64,000 bases of DNA from Maratus speciosus. Lineage: Eukaryota > Arthropoda > Arachnida > Araneae > Salticidae. Under the pieces are notes generated by a model. The model was not told where the DNA came from, ran no database searches, and worked only from the letters and a program-made list of their open reading frames with translations. This document shows, piece by piece, positions 20,784 through 32,109 of this stretch (the stretch's first letter is position 1; each line of letters starts with the position of its first letter). The stretch lies in assembly GCA_963932465.1 (NCBI GenBank), contig OZ010792.1, positions 21,295,632 through 21,359,631 of the forward strand, in the 5' to 3' direction. The position numbers and the translations under genes are program-made.

Positions 20784-21640
20784 CTTACATTTTGTAAGTA
20801 TAACAATAAAGAAATAAAAATAAGATAAACAACAAGAAATAACGTAATAAAGTTTTTTTTTTAAGTATCGTTTCTGTATAAAACAGGAGCATTGCGGTTT
20901 TTAAAAACCAGTTTCAGCTCCATTTTAAACTACCTAAATATTAGTATTCTTGTAGGATCAATCTCCATATTTATACATTGTCCAATGGCGACGTAAAATA
21001 AAAAAGTAATTTATTCACCTCCTGGTACCATCATTTACCATACTGTAATTTACTAACATTTGTCCAGGTAAATGTGGTTTTAATAATGGTAACTGAATGT
21101 TTATCTATTGCTGAGATTGCAAAGGTTGCAGAGATTTCAGAGAGCTCTCTTAATTTCCCTAAACTTGTAAAAAGTGAATCATATAGACCGGAAGAGCACA
21201 GACAATTACCTCATCGAGTTCACGGCTGAAATTCCAGAATTAGCCAAAACTCGATTCGCATATTAAAACGCAATCGGTCTGCCAAGTCGGTCTGCCAAAT
21301 CGGTCTGCCAAATCGGTCTCCCAATCTTGGCGGAAAACACCGGAAAACCCGAGTTTAGCGGTTGACTCGTAGGTTTACCATTGTGGTTTCCAGGGCTGCG
21401 TAGTCGGTGAGAAAAATGGCCGACTCCGACTCCGGGATATTTTAACGACTCCGACTCCTATTCCGACTCCGGGCTGGCTAATAGTGTTGCCTGTTTTAAA
21501 TAATTATGGAATATAAGACAAATAAAGCTAAAATCTCACTATTTTGGCATTGCTTCTCTTTTTTAGGGCTTCAAATATAAAAAATAAAACTAGAAAACAG
21601 GAATTCAGCTTTTCAGAATTTAGTGTCGCCCCCCGATGAA
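20784..21640. other. Intergenic stretch with small repeats
   Basis: No gene. It holds a short 13-bp tandem array (21268-21325) and a 'gactccgactcc'-rich block at about 21420-21475, both simple repeats. The rest is unassigned AT-rich sequence. Confidence 0.55.
21268..21325. repeat. 13-bp tandem repeat, four units
   Basis: Four successive units of the type 'aatcggtctgcca' occur with minor changes. A short minisatellite. Confidence 0.8.
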
Positions 21641-21649
21641 ACAAAAATA

Positions 21650-22522
21650 TCTACCCTATATATATAAAATCCAAATGAACCGAATTTATGAAACGAATAT
21701 ATGAAACGGCTGAAATGTAACGATTCTTTGAATCGATTGATTAAACAACTGATTATGTTTCACGGCGATTTCTCCTAAAATATGGAATACTTTGCGATGA
21801 AATTAACACCAAAAATCAATATTGATGCGCAGATTTCAAAACTGGTATTAGAATTTTTAAAATCGAATCAGTTTTCGAAATATTAATTTTTTTCTAATTT
21901 TATATGCATTTTTCTAATGATGGCAACTCAAATTTTAATCAAACACATATTTTTTTTTTCAGATTTTAGAAAAGGTTACTATTTTAAACTAATTTGGCGA
22001 GAAGTTTGGCCTCCCTCAAATGTATGCTAAGAAATGTATCATGTTACTTTTATTCATAATTCAATTTGTATTTCATTATCATTTTATTTAATACAAACAG
22101 AAACATTTAAAATAAATGGCTTTCATTTCTTTATTTTTTTTAAACGAAATGAAAAGAAAAATATTTGGCACAGATGTCATATACGCACCGGGGTACCTAA
22201 TTGGCGCCAAAATGGCATTATTTTGGTTGATATGTGACCCGGCTATTGTTGTTTATTTAATAATAAGTGTTTATTTACTTTATTTTATTTTTTTTAATTA
22301 CATACATTGTTTTGTTCTATAGTTAATTATTTTTTTGGTTATTTTCCTTTAAAAATAAAAAATAATAGAAAATAATTAAAAAAATACGGTACTACTTAGT
22401 TATTCCATCGATCCATTTCGCCAAATTATATAAATCGCCAAACCACTCGCCAAATTATACAAATTGACATAATTTTTATTTTAAATAACGAAAGAACAAA
22501 GAAAATTGTATAACATTAATAA
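21650..22522 (+). mobile_element. Helitron 5' segment (family b)
   Basis: Starts TCTACCCTATATATATAAAA preceded by A at 21649. This is almost the same terminus as the inverted copy ending at 49508. The body matches that copy and 5718 onward, including 'gaaacgaatttatgaaacg'-like and 'aatcaatattgatgcgcaga' blocks. It is interrupted at 22523; the body resumes at about 26877. Confidence 0.75.
22167..22400 (+). mobile_element. GTCATATACGCACC-family MITE (long form)
   Basis: Begins GGCACAGATGTCATATACGC and contains 'ttggcgccaaaatggcatta' and the 'aattacatacattgttttgt' core. The right end is lost. It has the same relative position as 6187 and the inverted 48990 copy within their Helitrons, so it was inherited with the Helitron. 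Confidence 0.65.
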
Positions 22523-23446
22523 ACTAGTATTAAAAAATGCTCTGACGAGCACCAAAAAAGGCTAATATGTTTTTAAGTATGAAAAAGGGTTTGACAAGTG
22601 CTTCTAATTGGGCATGAAAAAGGACAAGGGGTCCCTTCTTGGCTGCAGCTCACTGTCAATGCCAACTTCGAAAATATCATATTTGCGCTTTTTCTATATA
22701 ACATAAATTCGCGGTACTTTAGTAAAACTTTCCGTCGTGCTTTACTTGTTAACTGCATTGTTGCACTGTTGTACTGCGCATGCGTCTGCAATGCAACTTT
22801 GTACAGTACACTGTGTACCATTATTTCTCTATAAATTATACTACACTGTACATTCCTATTATGCTTTTAATTTTTGAACCTCAGCGCACACTCACACTGT
22901 GCTTTTGTACTTCCGTATTAAAGGTGTATGCATCTAATGTTCGTTTATAATTTACATGCATTGCTGTACTGCATACCACATTGTACAGCCACAGCCACTT
23001 GCATATAATTTCAACAATCAGTGAATGCATTATACTGTTATGCGTGCACATGTGGAATTGTTCCTGTGCAGAGTGCTGCAACAGTCTGCACTGCACTACA
23101 AAGCAGTTTTTTGTACAGTTCTACACTGCGGGCGTGCTTGGTGGCCCTGCATTAGTGTGATACGCTGCAGGAACTAAGGTTTTTGGTGCTATGTCGCCTT
23201 ACATTCATGTTTAATCAGGCTGCGTCGTTATACTACAGATTTTTATCGTAACTGTGGCTGATTTTTTTTATAGGAAAAAAGCGCAAATATGATATTTTCA
23301 AAGTTGGCATTGACAGTGAGCTGCAGCCAAGAAGGGACCCCTTGTCCTTTTTCATGCCCAATTAGAAGCACTTGTCAAACCCTTTTTCATACTTAAAAAC
23401 ATATTAGCCTTTTTTGGTGCTCGTCAGAGCATTTTTTAATACTAGT
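22523..23446. mobile_element. 924-bp element with ~170-bp terminal inverted repeats
   Basis: The left arm (22523 to about 22696) starts ACTAGTATTAAAAAATGCTC. The right arm (about 23270-23446) is its near-exact inverse, differing at only a few positions. The ~570-bp centre shows no inverted symmetry and holds many CACTGTACA/TGCACTGT-like words; the longest frames are 71-82 codons and featureless. It interrupts a Helitron (body continues at 26877). The outermost ACTAGT is itself palindromic, so a target duplication cannot be separated from the repeat. Superfamily unknown. Confidence 0.75.
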
Positions 23447-24556
23447 CATTTAAATTTTTTGATAATTATATATTGAATATAAATAAACCTGAGTTGCTTT
23501 TAAATATTCCCAATACTTTTTTCTTATTTCGCGCAATAATGCACTATTTAACCAAGTAATGCACACTGTTTTAAGAGGTTAAAGGTTTTAAAATCAAATT
23601 CACGTTATTTTTATTCATAATTTAATTTACTTGGGCTCCCTTAAATATAATTAATATAATTCCTTAAACTGATATTAGTTTTTGTTGCATTAAAATATCT
23701 CAATTTGTTGATTCTCTCTAAACAAGTAAACCCTATTGGTTTGCAACGGAAGTCTATAGGAATTTGGCGATATATTTACAAGTTGATGACAAACTTGGCG
23801 GTATTTGGCGACAGAACAGGGTCCTGCCTATTTTAAGCACCCCCCCCCCCCTTATAGGTATGGAAATGCATTAAATGCTGTTCTATAACCAATGAGATGC
23901 GTTTCATTCGAGCGTTGCCATTAAACAATTAACAACTAATCGCAATTTCTGTGACACATACGATAACGTGATATATATATATATAGATTATAAGGAAATC
24001 GAAGGTTTAGGCCACATCGTATTGTTTAGCTAGACCGGTTATAGTAATATCGTTCTCATGTTTTGCTACAATTCCTTTTATTGAACAGTAATTCGCTTAA
24101 GCTTCTTACTACTGCTAATCACTAAGCACTTTTTCATTCTTAGAAGCCATAATGAGAGCTAAAATTAGCGCAAACCTGACTAAAAGTAAAACAAAAAGTT
24201 AATTTTTTTACAGTAATAAAGGTACACAAAGCACTCTGATACGCACACCTTACTCCAAACTTGACTAATAACACGAGTTATGTAAGGGTTGCCAACTGAA
24301 CTATTCGGCAGCCTTGGTCGTGAACCGAGATATTGCACGCCAACCGAGTCAAATTTTGATCACCGAAGTTGGACATAAACCGAACTGGTCATAAACAGAG
24401 GCGGTCGTGAACCGAGGTTCCACTTATATTTTGACCTATAAGTTTGCAAATATGGCATTATTTATATACTCAATGGCGATGATCATTAAGCATCTTGGCG
24501 ATTTTGGCGATGAAACTCACCGATTTCAAAGTAACGTTCAGAAGTGTACTTGAAAC
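23447..24556. other. Intergenic stretch with decayed repeats
   Basis: Holds a poly-C run near 23841, a block at about 23885-23990 ('aaccaatgagatgcgtttca') repeated from 5150-5250, and a block at about 24335-24425 ending 'gtgaaccgaggttcca' that resembles a pogo/Tigger-type end. No gene. Confidence 0.45.
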
Positions 24557-24900
24557 GCCACAGATGTCATATACGCATCACGTTGACCCGATTTTTTTCT
24601 GACGCCAATGTCATATACGAACCGGGATACTTAACTGGCGCCAAAGTTTTGTTATTTTGCTTGATATGGTAACCCGGATGTTCTTGTTGATTTATTAATA
24701 AATTGTTTATTTACTTTTATTTTCTTTTTTAAAATTATATAAATTGTTTTGTTCTATTGTTATTAATTAAACTTTCTTTAATTTATTGTTAAACCCTTTT
24801 TAAAAATACATATGTAACTGGTATTCGAAAACGAGGTTTTCGCCAAATTGGCGTCAGAAAAAATATCGCGCCAACGTGATGCGTATATGACATCTGTACC
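24557..24900. mobile_element. GTCATATACGC-family MITE, long form, complete
   Basis: Both ends are present: CAGATGTCATATACGCATCA at the left and its exact inverse at the right, extending through 'cacgttg' for about 25 perfect bases. The core is the AT-rich segment of the long members. 344 bp, no coding sequence. Confidence 0.8.
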
Positions 24901-25060
24901 ATACTTGGTACAATTTGATTATCCTGTCGATCAAAAAATTACCGCCAAACTATAAGATTAAATGACAATAATGGATGATAGTAAATGTTACATTCACTTG
25001 ACATTAAACACGATACACGTGTTTGTTACGTCATCAAGTGATTTTTAATTCAAGTTTTGC

Positions 25061-25258
25061 ACAGATGTCATATATATATTAGCACAATTTTTTTTTGACG
25101 CCAATGTCATATACGCACCCGGTACTTAATTGGAGACAAAGTGTCGTTATTTTGCTTGATATGGTAACCCGGATATAGGTGATATATTAACGAGGTTTTC
25201 GCCAAAATGGCATCAGAAAAAATCGCGCAATTACGGAGCGTATATGACATCTGTGCCC
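25061..25258. mobile_element. GTCATATACGC-family MITE, deleted form
   Basis: CACAGATGTCATATATATAT at the left and GCGTATATGACATCTGTGCC at the right, with a shortened core. 198 bp. Confidence 0.7.
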
Positions 25259-25469
25259 AAGTTTTTATTAGTATTTTTATTAATGTTTTACTAATTTATT
25301 TATTCTTCCGTTATTTAAAATAAAAATTATGTCAGTTTGTATCATTTGGCGAATAGTTTGGCGAAATTGGTCGACGGGATAATCAAGTAGTATCGTATAT
25401 TTTTGCTGTACATTTTCGACAATATCTCAAGCAAAAGTACCTAAAGTTAAACGAAACCCTAATTATTTA

Positions 25470-25676
25470 GGAACAGATGTCATATTCGCCCTATATTGGC
25501 GCGATTTTTTTCGGTTGCCAATTTGGCGAAAACATCACCAGCATAAACAACATAATCCGGGTTACCACATCAAACAAAATAACGACACTTTGGCGCAAGT
25601 TAAGTACCTGTTGCCTATATGATATTGGCGACAGAAAAAAATCGCGCCAATATGGGGCGAATATGACATCTGTACC
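25470..25676 (+). mobile_element. GGnACAGATGTCATAT MITE (short form), copy P1
   Basis: 207 bp. Ends GGAACAGATGTCATATTCGC and the inverse, with ~40-bp terminal inverted repeats including 'attggcgcgatttttttc'. Flanked by a perfect 8-bp duplication ATTATTTA (25462-25469 and 25677-25684). Nearly identical to copies P2, P3 and P4. The 84-codon frame across it is an accident of the repeat. Confidence 0.88.
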
Positions 25677-25685
25677 ATTATTTAA

Positions 25686-26020
25686 GGTACAGATGTCATA
25701 TACACAACGGGTTTGGCGCGGTTTTTTCTGACGCCAATTTGACGAAAACCGAATATCAGTTACATATTTTTTCGAATAGCAGTTACATATATATTTTTAA
25801 ATTACTTTCTATTATTTAAAAAAGAAAACAACAATAAATAATGAAAAGTTTAATTAATAACTATAGAACAAAACAATTTATATAATTTTAAAAAATAAAA
25901 TAAAAGTAAATAAAAAAAATAATTAATAAATAAACAACAATAGCTCAGTTACCGTATCAGGCATAAAAACGCCATTATCGCGCCAGTTATGTACTCTGGT
26001 GCGTATATGACATCTCTTCC
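25686..26020. mobile_element. GTCATATACGC-family MITE, long form, copy Q6
   Basis: Starts GGTACAGATGTCATATACAC and ends TATGACATCTCTTCC. Flanked by a perfect 8-bp duplication TTATTTAA (25678-25685 and 26021-26028). The left duplication overlaps the right duplication of P1, offset by one base. 335 bp, non-coding. Confidence 0.82.
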
Positions 26021-26028
26021 TTATTTAA

Positions 26029-26829
26029 AATAGATCGAATGCTATTTTTTAAGGTACGCTTAGTATGCGAAGTATTTATATTACTGCATACCATTCGCTT
26101 GTGCAAGTTAGGATGTTACGATGATAATTTAAAAAAAACTTACATTTAGCTCCTGAACAGAAGCTTGGGATTTACCCTTTTTTTTTTTTCCTATCAACTC
26201 GTTTATGCTCCATTGTGTCTATTACCCCAGTTCAAAATATTAATCAAGAAAGTTCATATATATATTTATGAAAATTATGCATTATCTGCTTAGGTTGACT
26301 GCGATTTCAAAATTTAAAAAATCTATCAGTTGAATTTCAATTTTTATTCACTTATAACAACAAAAGTACACGTGTTATCCTTTTCTTTAATTATTGTATT
26401 GCTTTTTAGGGAGTGGCAACACGAAAGAAATTATTGAATTAGAAAATTGAAAAATGAAAAGGAGAGATTGCTATAATTTTATGGAGACATTATAAAAGAC
26501 AAATTCGATTTTCTCAGCGACCGTCAAACATACAAAGATTTAAAAAAAATCTATTTTAAGTTTGAGCAAGAGGATCAAAATAAAACAAAAACGAAGTTAA
26601 TCCACCCACTGGAACGTTAGCTACACTTTGTTGAATTTTGTGTCTTCATTTTTTCGTTTAAGGTTGAATAAAAAACTACTGAAAGCTACAGTAATTTTTT
26701 TAATGCTATCAGTTTATTCGTCTCGTCGAGTTCTATCTTTCAAAAGAAAAATCATTGTCGTATGTCAACTGGTTCGCCGGAAATTTAAGAAAGTCGTTTG
26801 CATTTTCTATTTCTTAATCATATTATAGC
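26029..26829. other. Intergenic AT-rich stretch
   Basis: No gene or recognised element. The 66-codon plus-strand frame at 26628-26828 has no domain I recognise. Confidence 0.5.
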
Positions 26830-26876
26830 TTAACGCTACCGCGTTTGCTATGATAACGCTACCGCGTTTGCTATGA
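26830..26876. repeat. Short tandem duplication
   Basis: 'aacgctaccgcgtttgctat' followed by 'gat' occurs twice head to tail just before the Helitron body resumes. Confidence 0.8.
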
Positions 26877-27006
26877 TATACAAATAAAACGTCGAAATAA
26901 AAATCACTTGATGATGTAAAGACGTGTAACTTGCTTAAAGTCAAGTGAATGTGACATTTATCAACCATTATTGGCATTTAATCTTAAAGTTTGTTGATAG
27001 ATTTTT

Positions 27007-27423
27007 GGGTACTTTTCGGTTAGCCGGGCGCCAGTGTTATATATACATATGTATGTATGCTTATATATACATATATATGTATATATACACACACATATAT
27101 ATATGTATACATATAGCTTCTATATATGTATAAATATACATATATATGGGTACAGATGTCATATTCGCCCCATATTGGCGCGATTTTTTTCGGTTGCCAA
27201 TTTGGCGAAAACATCAACAGCATAAACAACATAATCCGGGTTACCACATCAAACAAAATAGCGACACTTTGACGCAAGTTAAGTACCTGTTGCCTATATG
27301 ATATTGGCGACAGAAAAAAATCGCGCCAATATGGGGCGAATATGACATCTGTTCCTATATATGTATGTATAGGTATACATACATATGTATATATAACACT
27401 GGCGCCCGGCTAACCGAAAAGTA
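27007..27423. repeat. 50-bp perfect inverted repeat enclosing a TA-rich loop and a MITE
   Basis: The left arm 27008-27057 (GGTACTTTTCGGTTAGCCGG...) and right arm 27374-27423 are exact inverses over 50 bases. Between them are TA-rich repeats and MITE P2. The arms share 'gcgccagtgttatatata'. The host unit without P2 would be about 210 bp and itself looks like a palindromic element. Confidence 0.85.
27149..27355 (+). mobile_element. GGnACAGATGTCATAT MITE (short form), copy P2
   Basis: 207 bp, nearly identical to P1. Flanked by the perfect 8-bp duplication TATATATG (27141-27148 and 27356-27363). Inserted within the loop of a larger inverted repeat. Confidence 0.88.
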
Positions 27424-27568
27424 CCGATTTTTGTTCGACGGGATAACTAAGTAGTAGCAAAAATACATATGTAACTGGTATTCGAAAACGAGGATTTCGC
27501 CAAATTTTCGTAAAAAAAAATCACGCCAAACCGTGTGCGTATATGGCATCTGGCTAAATATTAAATGA

Positions 27569-28091
27569 CTAGCCGCCTCTGGCGACCAGTTTGGTCTCCC
27601 TTAAATGTGTGCTAAGCATTGCATCATGTTACTTTCATTCTTAAACTAATTGACTTGCTCAATCCTTCCCCGAGTACAAATATTCTGATAGAGAAATCAA
27701 GAATTCTTTACGAACTTTATAACATTTCATACATTTTTGTTGTTCTGCGTATTTCGTCTTTTTTGACAAATACTATTTAATTTCCTTAGCTGTAAAAATG
27801 AGTGAAATTTCAAGTGTTTAAACTGAGATTTGTTCATAAATTATCTAAATTAAACTTATTTTACTTAAACATGCTGTTACTTCAATGCTATTTTTTAGTA
27901 TTAATAAATTATGTAAATTTTGCAAATCATGCATTTATAATTTTTTTTCTCTATTTAATAACTAAATAATGAATATATATACTTTTACTTTTATAGATTT
28001 GATTTCGGAGTTCATAAATATGACAATATTATAACGTAACTAAGAGAAATAGCAAAATAAAACCCTCGTGAATGCAAGCCGTTAACAAAAG
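27569..28091. other. Helitron family-a fragment and unassigned sequence
   Basis: 27570-27720 ('tggcgaccagtttggtctcc', 'tgatagagaaatcaagaatt') matches 2390-2520 of the first Helitron-like segment. The remainder to 28091 is unassigned AT-rich sequence. Confidence 0.5.
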
Positions 28092-28298
28092 GGAACAGAT
28101 GTCATATTCGCCCCATATTGGCGCGATTTTTTTCGGTTGCCAATTTGGCGAAAACATCAACAGCATAAACAACATAATCCGGGTTACCACATCAAGCAAA
28201 ATAACGACACTTTGGCGCAAGTTAAGTACGTGTTGCCTATATGATATTGGCGACAGAAAAAAATCGCGCCAATATGGGGCGAATATGACATCTGTACC
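28092..28298 (+). mobile_element. GGnACAGATGTCATAT MITE (short form), copy P3
   Basis: 207 bp, nearly identical to P1 and P2. Perfect 8-bp duplication AACAAAAG (28084-28091 and 28299-28306). Open frames of 89-96 codons on both strands through it are by-products of the palindrome. Confidence 0.88.
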
Positions 28299-28306
28299 AA
28301 CAAAAG

Positions 28307-29031
28307 TTAGCGCCATCAATTTACCTACTATGACGTCATAAGAATATTGTCCATTTTTGTTGGAGAATCTGCTTTGTGAATGATTACCACCATGGTCTAC
28401 TATTTATGATGAATGAATCTCTTGTGTTTGTTTACTTTATGAAGTGAAATAGAAAGATGTCAACTTAATTTCAATTGAAATTATCTTGGAATATATATTT
28501 ATTTGAATGTAAATTAGAAACAATACTTTGATGTTGGAATGAAACATTTTAGTTTATGTTATTATTATTACGATTAATTGTTTATTTAGGTAATTTTCCA
28601 TTACAGGGGCCTTGGCATTATTTTTTTTTAAAGCTTGGCGCAATTCGGGCTTCAGAACGTGAAATACGTTGATAAAATATATAAATAGCTATGAAAACAA
28701 ATCTGGTGAACTTTTATTTTTATTTATATGTATTTATTTGCATATAAACATTTTATTTACACATATTATACAACATTTGTTTAGAAAGAAATTACTTCTG
28801 TTTTTATATAAAAATAGATTATTGGCTTCTTAAGATTAAATAAATTGTATTCATATGGAAAAAATTGCTTATGTATATGCAATAGGATATAGATTGTGGG
28901 AAAATACGATGCCAATTTTTTTTCGCCAAGAACCTATGCTGGAAAAATATCTATTTATTTATTTATTTATTGTATTTTAAATGAGGTAAATGAAATATGT
29001 GTATTTTAATTGAAAGATTTATTTTAAATGA
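28307..29031. other. Intergenic AT-rich stretch
   Basis: No gene or element boundary recognised. Confidence 0.5.
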
Positions 29032-29285
29032 CTAGGGGGCTGTGCCCCCTACGAGCTACGCTCGCCAAACCCCGTTCAGATACCCCAGATTCTAAAAGCA
29101 TGCTAATTTCATCGGCCTTAAAAAGTTTGAATTATAATTTAAAAAAAACAGTGACGGTCTCCCTGTAAAAGGGTTTTCATTCATTTTCCTTTGATCGGAG
29201 ATTTTTAAGACGAAATCAGCCGCTGCTAAGAGATACAATAGCTGTTTTCGTTTTTGATTAAAAACAAGAAAGAAAAATCATGCGT
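29032..29285 (-). mobile_element. Helitron 3' end (inverted), truncated
   Basis: CTAG at 29032-29035 followed by GGGGGC-tgt-GCCCCC. On the minus strand this is a Helitron 3' hairpin end with T after CTAG. The next ~245 bp match the subterminal region of the ends at 17595, 35845, 38200 and 47210. The body is lost after about 29285. Confidence 0.7.
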
Positions 29286-29782
29286 ACGGCATAGATTATG
29301 AAACACTTTCCAACACTCCCTGAAAGCTTTAACAAAACTTCGTTATTTAGGGAAATAAGATAACTAACTAAACATTTAAAAAACTGATTTCAGCAGTTAC
29401 CATCCATAGCCAAATATTTATTCCAGTTCTTCCGAACAGCCGTGTATTTGATCTGTAGGCTGATATATATATACTATATAATGGAAAATTTAGTTTATCA
29501 AGAAAACGCATAACAGGTTGATATTTCTCTTTCAGCAATTTAGACTAATAGATGGAAATATACTTCAATACTTTTGTACAGCCCTTTTGTTTACCTAGTA
29601 CCTTTATTACACGCCACTATTTAGCTAAACTTTAATTCAAACTAAATCACTCTTAAAACTACTGAAATCGCATTTCCAGAATTTATCATCTATAGGCGGC
29701 CATGTATTCTTTGCGTGGCTCTGTTTATCATTTTATCTATATTCTACAAACATTTCATAGAAAACTACATGCAGTTCAGCAT
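29286..29782. repeat. Diverged tandem-repeat region (family G), left part
   Basis: Contains 'ttgtacagcccttttg' and 'aatggaaatatactt' words shared with 50500-52800 and 32900-33560. It is the original flank into which element 3 inserted; the region continues at 32895. Confidence 0.5.
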
Positions 29783-29798
29783 AACACATTTTAAACCC
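29782..29798. repeat. 17-bp target duplication of element 3, left copy
   Basis: TAACACATTTTAAACCC occurs here and again at 32878-32894, exactly bounding the third non-LTR element. Confidence 0.88.
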
Positions 29799-32109
29799 GA
29801 CAACCAGGATATCCTTTTCACAGCACACGAAGACAAACGCTTCACAAAGACAGAAGTAAAAACAGCACTATACACATTGAATGACAAGAAGGCCCCAGGG
29901 CCGGATTCAATTGACTTTCGGATACTAAAACTCACTCACAAACAACTTCCACACATATTCACGCGCTGGGCTAACCTCTGCCTCACCATGAGGTACTTTC
30001 CTTTCGTACTCAGGCAGGGAGAGGTAGTTTACTTTCTGAAGCAAGGCAAGTCTCCTTCCGAACCCAAGTCATACAGACCCATCTGCCTTCTTCCCACTCT
30101 GGGAAAGCTTCTGGAAAAACTTCTGGTTATGCGGTTGACCCACTTCTTGGAGTCAAACAACCTTCTCCACCCCAGACAATTCGGGTTCCGCGAGGGCCAC
30201 TCATGCGAGCTCGCACTTCATGCCATAATGACTGCCTGTACTGAAAGCATAGCCCAAGGCAACGCAACATCACTCGTTTCACTAGACATACAAGGCGCAT
30301 TCGACAACGTAGAATGGCGAGACATTCTCTTACAACTACAAGCACTCAACTGTCCGGGGAACATAGCTGGTCTCATCGGCTCCTACCTCTCACAGAGGAG
30401 CGTCCTGATAAACTGGGGTGCTGGCACATCTACCCACCGATTACAGAAGGGTTGCCCCCAGGGCTCGTGCCTTGGCCCAATCCTCTGGTTGCTTGTAGCA
30501 AATGTGCTACTAACAGAACTAAATCGGCTGGGATTTAAACTATTTGCCTTCGCCGATGATTTCAGCTTCATTTTCTCCGGTCGTTACAGACGTCATCTGG
30601 AGGAACAGTTTGCCGAAGCTCTTCCTATTTTCTGCCGGCTCCTGGATTTACTGCACCTCACACTCTCACCACAAAAGTCTCAAGCACTAGTATTCACCAA
30701 ACCACACAGATATGATCCAAAACGCCCTCCAGTGATGAGGATCAATAATGTCTCCATTCGACACGTACAATTCATAAAACTCCTAGGTATAACCATTGAC
30801 GCAAATCTTAACTGGATCCCACACATTAACGACCTAAAATTTAAATTGACAGCATATCATAATAATTCATTAAGATTAACTTCTAAATTGGGAGGGGTAG
30901 ACAACAAAACACTGAAGATCTGGTACCTAACAATAATCGAAAGAATAATACTTTACGGGGTCTGTATCTGGGGGGGGGGGTAATTTATCATCCATAGCAC
31001 AACCTAAACTAAAATCAATACAACGCACTTTTCTCCTACAAATTTCAAGGGGCTACCGCACAATCTCCACAGATGCACTACATATACTTACAGGTATTCC
31101 ACCCATCACACTTCAACTAGAATACGAACACGCCAAATCCTCAATCCTACAGCTAAAACGTGACACAGTAATAGATTCTCTTTTTCCAAACACAACATTG
31201 CAATACAAAGTCAGGAACTGGCAGCTCCACCCCGCTGAGGAGACTTTACATTTTCAAGTAAACACAACACGCAACAGCTACACACCTGCCCTTAGCACCA
31301 CACTCTTCACTGATGGTTCAGGCACAGAGACTGGCGTGGGCGCAGCCTTCTGCGCCACGGAGGGCACGGTGGTGGTCCATCAGTGGTCTGCAAGGCTAGA
31401 TGATAATAACTCCGTATTCCAAGCGGAGCTGTTCACAATACTAAACGCATTAGAGTGGGTGGAATCCCACTCTCGCAATAGTATTATCATCTACAGCGAC
31501 TGCCTCTCTGGCCTGCAGGCAATACAGGCACACAGGACAAAACATTCTCTAGTACTGCAAATCAAACTAAAACTTAAGAATCTCCTACATCGTATCTCAC
31601 AAGGTCACGTCTCGGCTCACAAAGGTATCTTTGGCAATGAACTAGCAGACAACCTAGCGAAGAAGGCCACACAGAAAGAAACAATAGACACACACCTCCC
31701 AGTGCCCCAGTCATACGTCAAAAGAGTCCTTAGAGCAAGGATACTGACGCGATGGCAGGAGCACTGGGATACTTCAAAAAAGGGCAGGCACACATATAAG
31801 CTAATTCCTAAAGTTTCTCACACACTATATAACTTAACACCCTACACCACTAGCTTCTTAACAGGACATGGCCCTTTCATGGCATATCTGGACCGCTTCA
31901 AAATAAGATCCACTGCCACTTGCGTTTGCGGTGAAGATGGCACTATAAGTCACCCGTACTACAATTGTACTCTCACGCAACGCTGGCACTTGAGGCGTCC
32001 AGACATACTGCCAATCAACTGGCTCCAAAACGTCCTTTCCCGCACCCTCCTACTCAACAAATTAAAACACATTCACAATTTCCTTACATACTTAACAAAC
32101 TTAACTTAA
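29799..32109 (+). pseudogene. Frameshifted reverse transcriptase-RNase H of element 3
   Basis: The first frame runs from the truncation to a stop at 30981-30983. It carries KAPGPDS, GFRE, the catalytic D in SLDIQGAFD, GCPQGSCLGP and FADD (30549-30560; the usual Tyr is Phe). The 28 codons upstream of 29799 in the same frame are flank, not element. An 11-G run (30970-30980) ends this frame. Reading on from 30982 one frame over is free of stops for 72 codons and joins the RNase H part (from 31198: D39, E77, D101, D151) and a CVCG...H...C finger. The break is one surplus G. It may be a real mutation or an assembly or sequencing error in the homopolymer. The protein lacks an endonuclease. Confidence 0.88.

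Larger units (their letters stand above)
26877..27568 (+). mobile_element. Helitron body (family b), continuation
   Basis: From 26877 the sequence ('acgtcgaaataaaaatcact', 'gtgacatttatcaaccatta') is collinear with the inverted Helitron at about 48540-48640, continuing the body broken at 22522. It is interrupted again by the 27007-27423 inverted repeat with its MITE, and is lost after 'aatattaaatgact' at 27568. Confidence 0.65.

Noticed and set aside
24335..24425. Possible pogo/Tigger terminus (gaaccgaggttcca)
   Set aside because: No matching partner end or TA-bounded element could be defined.
26945..27277. 62-85 codon frames rich in Tyr/Ile/His
   Set aside because: Translation of TA/CA microsatellite and MITE palindromes.
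28029..28341. Overlapping 89-96 codon frames on both strands
   Set aside because: Produced by the palindromic MITE P3; similar frames appear in P1, P2 and P4.
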